From the IMG/VR virus record IMGVR_UViG_3300049855_000351, positions 1 to 32,505 of that record: a DNA stretch of 32,505 nucleotides. The stretch is one strand, 5' to 3'. Positions 29,530 to 32,505 of this stretch are shown here, in pieces. The position numbers were made by a program, and so were the translations under genes. The notes beneath the pieces were generated by a model, which had not been told where the DNA came from, did not search any database, and saw nothing but the letters and a program-made list of their open reading frames with translations. This DNA is from a virus. Every line of letters starts with the position of its first letter. The stretch's first letter is position 1.

Positions 29530-29880
29530 ATGGCTTGCAATTGCTGTAATAATACCTATCAATTAGGATGCTTTGACCCCTGCGGCATTCAATTCGTTTC
29601 GGGTGCCGTTGCCCCTGTTGGCACGGCTGGTGTGTGGACTTTATACATAGAGTTTCGCCGCCGCCGTTATGCCTTTACTAATACCCTTATTGAGGGGCAG
29701 CTTATAAACTTTGCGGTCGGTTGCCTAAATGCTGAATATACCTACAAAGCTTATATTGTCAATCCTTCGGGTGAGCAAATGGTATTGGATATTGACGGCA
29801 CGGGCTATGATTGTTTAGAATTTTCAACAAAATATGAAGCTCAAATCGGTATTAATGTCGGGGCTTCTTCAATCTCTTAA
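29530..29880 (+). CDS. Cys-rich small structural-type protein
   Basis: A 116-aa protein with five Cys among the first 18 residues (MACNCCNNTYQLGCFDPC), then a beta-sandwich-like body (VWTLYIEFRRRRYAFTNTL; YTYKAYIVNPSGEQMVLDI). The Cys cluster could bind metal or form disulphides. The A-rich leader and 10-base gap to the previous stop are typical. Function unknown, probably virion-associated by position. Confidence 0.65.
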   Translation: MACNCCNNTYQLGCFDPCGIQFVSGAVAPVGTAGVWTLYIEFRRRRYAFTNTLIEGQLINFAVGCLNAEYTYKAYIVNPSGEQMVLDIDGTGYDCLEFSTKYEAQIGINVGASSIS

Positions 29881-29882
29881 TT

Positions 29883-30338
29883 ATGTTTGAACTTGCATCA
29901 ACATCGGTTTTTTTACTGATACTTTGTTTCTTTGCGGGATGCTTTGCAACTTTCTTGCATTATTGCATCGGTGAACCGCGCTTTGGTCAAGATGGCAGCG
30001 ACTTTAAAGCAGGTCGCATATTTTCGTTTTACGGGCGTTTTGTGGCTATCCGCTATCAAAGGGCTTACATCAAAGAAAATGAGCGCATAGAGGGCATATT
30101 TCAGCAAGAGGGGCATAATACCTGCGGTAATATTTCAGACGAAAAAGAATTTGAAATACTTTCGAGCTTTAGACCGATTGTTTGGCAGGCTTTAGGGGCT
30201 TGTCCTATTTGCTTTGCGACTTGGATAAACTTGATTGTTTTTGCAATCTCGTTGCCCATTTTTGGAATGTCTTTATTTTGGGGGCTTTTACTTGTTCCAA
30301 CTTCAACTATAATATCAGGCCGAATCCGTTTGTCCTAA
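29883..30338 (+). CDS. Integral membrane protein with CPIC motif
   Basis: The 151-aa protein has an N-terminal membrane segment (VFLLILCFFAGCFATFLHYCIG), a polar middle of about 75 residues, and a C-terminal hydrophobic region (WINLIVFAISLPIFGMSLFWGLLLVP) preceded by GACPICFATW. The 'C..C...W' sequence just before a membrane segment resembles small membrane proteins of the DUF1360 type. Phage location suggests holin or membrane modification, but there is no proof. It is the last gene of the rightward transcript and is followed by two terminators. Confidence 0.65.
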   Translation: MFELASTSVFLLILCFFAGCFATFLHYCIGEPRFGQDGSDFKAGRIFSFYGRFVAIRYQRAYIKENERIEGIFQQEGHNTCGNISDEKEFEILSSFRPIVWQALGACPICFATWINLIVFAISLPIFGMSLFWGLLLVPTSTIISGRIRLS

Positions 30339-30360
30339 CTGTTTCGATTCTTCCTGATTG

Positions 30361-30392
30361 GCCCTGCTTGCTTTAGTGAGCGGGGCTTTTTA
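30361..30392 (+). terminator. Rightward terminator at the end of the structural operon
   Basis: GCCCTGCT (30361-30368) pairs with AGCGGGGC (30379-30386), with one T-G pair, followed by TTTTT. It lies 22 bases after the stop of the last rightward gene. Confidence 0.75.
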
Positions 30393-30398
30393 CATTAA

Positions 30399-30430
30399 AA
30401 AAACCTGCTATGTTGGTAGCAGGTTTTTTG
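30399..30430. terminator. Bidirectional terminator between convergent transcripts
   Basis: AAACCTGCTA (30401-30410) pairs with TAGCAGGTTT (30417-30426) around a six-base loop. It has an A-run on one side and a T-run on the other, so it works in both directions and ends the leftward nuclease block. Confidence 0.85.
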
Positions 30431-30432
30431 TT

Positions 30433-30963
30433 TTATAGGGGTAGGAATTGTTTAATATCTTTGGGTTCGTAATACCCATATCCAGGCGCTAAGGCATAGG
30501 TTTCATTTTCAATTATAGATACTATGCAATTGCGGATTTCGCCAAGCTTAGTTTCAACCCTGCACTTTTCCCCATGCTTAGGAACAAAAGGCTCTTTGAT
30601 TTCTACGGGTACAAGTTTAGCGGTGTATTTATAGCCTTCAACTGTTTTTCCGAAATTATAAGCGGCTTCGGATGTTTGGAAAATTTCATTGCCTACAAAA
30701 ACGACGTCTTCATCTTTGAGCACATTAACAAAAAGCCCATGCGCCTCTTTTGGTAGGTTGTCAGGGTAGCGGCCTATCTCAAAGTCATAGTTTGTGCAGC
30801 CTTCAAAGGTCCAAAAAACTGGGAATTGCCTATTTTTTTGCAAATCAAAAAGCATTACCATGTGGCAGTATTCTTCAGTATTATGTATTTGGTATTCTTG
30901 GTTAAATTTCTTTGAGTGAAACCAACTGCCAACGGGCAAAGCTTCAAATTCTTGTCTTGTCAT
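30433..30963 (-). CDS. Accessory protein sharing a C-terminal module with the protein at 4516-4998
   Basis: A 176-aa soluble protein. The N-terminus is different from its relative (RQEFEALPVGSWFHSKKFNQEYQIHNTEEY), with aromatic beta strands. From about residue 77 it aligns with the protein at 4516-4998: LFVNVLKD, NEIFQTSEAAYNFG, YKYTAKLVPVEI, and an 'IKQFLPL' end. The gene is third in the leftward block, 4 bases after the nuclease stop, and ends at the bidirectional terminator. Function unknown; the location next to recombination genes suggests an early accessory protein. Confidence 0.75.
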   Translation of the reverse strand: MTRQEFEALPVGSWFHSKKFNQEYQIHNTEEYCHMVMLFDLQKNRQFPVFWTFEGCTNYDFEIGRYPDNLPKEAHGLFVNVLKDEDVVFVGNEIFQTSEAAYNFGKTVEGYKYTAKLVPVEIKEPFVPKHGEKCRVETKLGEIRNCIVSIIENETYALAPGYGYYEPKDIKQFLPL

Positions 30964-30967
30964 TGTC

Positions 30968-31846
30968 CTATGATTTTAATTTTAACAAATTTATTTTCCA
31001 ATCATTGCCCATTTCAGCAACCTTTTCAAGACTTTCGTAGTATTGTTGGGCCATGCCCAAATAAGTTCTTATAAGCTCAAAATAGCCCTCCGAACAATCA
31101 ACTATGTGTATTCTACAACGGTCTTTTACATCGGGAAACTTACCCTCAAAATCGAACATCCTTTGCACGTCTTGTACAAACTTTGCAGGAATATCGCTAT
31201 CCCAACCGTTCCCCAAATCTGCCCACATTTTGCGAGCTTCTTTGAAGACAAGCTCTTCGGGTGGATTCATCAAAACGCGAACAATGGCACCGCCTTTTAT
31301 TTTATGCCCTGCTTCATTTAAAAGCATTGCGTATGCCCTTATTTGCCATTCATAGATACTTATGTCCTTTTCATCAAAAAGTTTCAAACCTGAAGGATTC
31401 CAAACATTTTTTTGGTCAAATACAAAGTCTTTCGTTTTCCAGTCATAGCCATTAGTAACAAGCCATTGATTACGCATTTCTTTTTTTACGGCCTTGGTTG
31501 CAAATTCATAGCCCAGCATCTTCCCTACTTGCTCAATACTTCTTTGTTCGCATTCATTGCCCTTTTGAATGTACTTGTTTGTAAAGGTAGTACGAAAGCC
31601 AAATCTATCATTCATGAACTCTTCTTCAATGAAGCTTTTTGCACCAGCGGACAAAGTAGGCTGTTTTGCGGTAGTTGCTTTTTCTTGAAGCTCTTTGAGC
31701 CTTTCGGCCTGCTTTGGCGTGTGTTTATCCTGCGCTTTTAGTTTCTCCAATTCTTTAGCCTGTGCATCGGTAATGGTTGGGGCGGTGGATAAGGCCGCCC
31801 CTGTCATTATTCTGCCAAAATTGGAACATCGAAATAACTTACTCAT
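30968..31846 (-). CDS. Lambda-exo/YqaJ-type recombination exonuclease
   Basis: This 292-aa protein is likely the 5'-3' exonuclease partner of RecT. It starts with RCSNFGRIMTG, like the YqaJ/RecE-type N-terminus. A Lys/Glu-rich helical insertion follows (about 28-62). Then come GNECEQRSIEQV (Glu100/Glu105), FVFDQKNVW (Asp144-x-Lys146, the D/ExK core of the PD-(D/E)XK fold) and YEWQIRAYAMLLN (165-177), the conserved 'Y..Q...Y' helix. All core parts are visible and the length is usual. Its ATG overlaps the stop of the RecT-type gene, so they are coupled. Confidence 0.85.
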   Translation of the reverse strand: MSKLFRCSNFGRIMTGAALSTAPTITDAQAKELEKLKAQDKHTPKQAERLKELQEKATTAKQPTLSAGAKSFIEEEFMNDRFGFRTTFTNKYIQKGNECEQRSIEQVGKMLGYEFATKAVKKEMRNQWLVTNGYDWKTKDFVFDQKNVWNPSGLKLFDEKDISIYEWQIRAYAMLLNEAGHKIKGGAIVRVLMNPPEELVFKEARKMWADLGNGWDSDIPAKFVQDVQRMFDFEGKFPDVKDRCRIHIVDCSEGYFELIRTYLGMAQQYYESLEKVAEMGNDWKINLLKLKS

Positions 31847-32505
31847 TATGGTTTTTGAAGTTCAGCTAATTGCGATTCTGTAAAGTGGTATCTTTCCTGT
31901 ACATCAGTTAAATCATATTGACCGTCCAATATGCCCTGTTTGATTTTTACAAGGTCATCGGCGGAAACTTTGAGCTTTGTTTCGACTAATTCAAAATCAT
32001 TATCTGGATATTGTAATTGCTCATCTTCGGAAATTGTTGATTGGTCAGCTTCGATAGCCTTTTGCATATCAATAGAAAGCGGCCCCCATTTTGACAAACC
32101 ATTTTTAATAATTGTTTTCAATCCCATTGCATCAAAATCAGTTTTCCAAGCCGAATTTGAGCTATTATGCGATTTTGAAAAGCGGGCCATGTGCTTTTGA
32201 ACTTTCTTTTTAGTCCAAAATATTGTTTTTTCAAAGCCGTTATTTAATTCAAATCGGAAAGCATAGCCGACAACCTCCTCTCCATCTTCAGGTTCAATTG
32301 AGAAATCGGCATCCAGCTCTTCAGTCAAATAATTAAAAGAATTAAACTGTGAAGCGTAAACCTCGGTAGCATTCATATTTTTATATTGATTGCTTCTTTG
32401 GGCTAATTGCACAAAGCCTTTCCAACCGATTTGGAATTGCGCCTCACCTTTATATGGAACAATCCAAGCATACCCCAATGATTTATTGATAGGTAGTTGC
32501 AAGGT
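31846..32505 (-). CDS. recT: RecT-family single-strand annealing protein (5' end outside the window)
   Basis: The visible part, 219 aa, begins LPINKSLGYAWIVPYKGEAQ and continues FQIGWKGFVQLAQRSNQYKN, a clear RecT signature; then NATEVYASQF and the central 'EVVGYAFRFELNNGF...IFWTKKKV' region, and WKTDFDAMGLKTIIKNGLSKWGP. The frame is open to the window edge, so about 60-70 N-terminal residues are missing. It anneals complementary DNA strands after exonuclease digestion. Its stop overlaps the nuclease ATG (TAATG). Confidence 0.9.
   Translation of the reverse strand, partial: TLQLPINKSLGYAWIVPYKGEAQFQIGWKGFVQLAQRSNQYKNMNATEVYASQFNSFNYLTEELDADFSIEPEDGEEVVGYAFRFELNNGFEKTIFWTKKKVQKHMARFSKSHNSSNSAWKTDFDAMGLKTIIKNGLSKWGPLSIDMQKAIEADQSTISEDEQLQYPDNDFELVETKLKVSADDLVKIKQGILDGQYDLTDVQERYHFTESQLAELQKP

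Noticed and set aside
31043-31741. Plus-strand open frames within the nuclease gene
   Set aside because: They are mirror frames of a well-supported exonuclease with clear motifs and have no start signals.
1-32505. Integrase, repressor, tRNA genes and CRISPR arrays
   Set aside because: None was recognised on either strand; no regularly spaced direct repeats and no cloverleaf-like sequence were noticed by eye.

Overview
The window is part of the genome of a tailed double-stranded DNA phage (or prophage region) that probably infects a member of the Bacteroidota. The phage call rests on a nearly continuous virion and packaging gene set: small and large terminase subunits, tail assembly chaperone, tape measure protein, portal, Mu gpF-like minor head protein, scaffold-like protein, major capsid protein and tail fibres. 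The host call rests on three signs: -7 promoter elements of the form TAnnTTTG with upstream TTG elements, A-rich leaders instead of clear Shine-Dalgarno sites, and proteins of the type usual in Bacteroidota phages. The long tape measure protein, with no recognisable sheath, suggests a siphovirus-like particle. No integrase, repressor, tRNA or CRISPR array was seen, so lifestyle cannot be settled.

Layout. 1-2458: tail end of one gene, a terminator, a papain-like-fold protein, an N-acetylmuramoyl-L-alanine amidase, a helical protein and a ParB-like protein. 2487-4296: packaging (TerS, TerL). 4301-5966: leftward accessory operon of six small genes. 6131-9555: tail assembly chaperone with a probable -1 frameshift extension, then tape measure. 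9588-9806: single leftward gene. 9932-12411: an overlapping small membrane gene pair and a large tail-tip protein. 12460-12798: single leftward gene. 12912-17047: tail and baseplate structural genes. 17060-23224: portal, minor head protein, small protein, scaffold and major capsid, the last with its own promoter and structured leader. 23298-26109: head-tail joining genes. 26110-26494: overlapping small membrane pair. 26491-30338: two paralogous tail fibres and distal genes. 30433-32505: leftward block with a lambda-exo/YqaJ-type nuclease and a RecT-type annealing protein, cut by the window edge.

Two things stand out. First, the rightward structural operon is interrupted by three leftward islets. 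Each divergent junction carries the same 19-bp element (consensus ATTACATTACGTAGGTAAT) and a shared AT-rich motif. Two of the islets also share a terminator of identical sequence, so they look like interchangeable cassettes under common control. A leftward protein of the largest islet is related to a protein in the RecE/RecT block, which links these regions. Second, the tail module precedes the portal/capsid module, the reverse of the usual siphophage order.

The genes together would package DNA (TerS/TerL/portal), build the head (minor head, scaffold, capsid), join and build the tail (connector genes, chaperone, tape measure, tip proteins), recognise the host (fibres), lyse it (amidase and membrane pairs) and recombine phage DNA (nuclease and RecT). 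Assignments beyond terminase, portal, capsid, tape measure, minor head, amidase and the recombination pair are inferences from position and sequence character.
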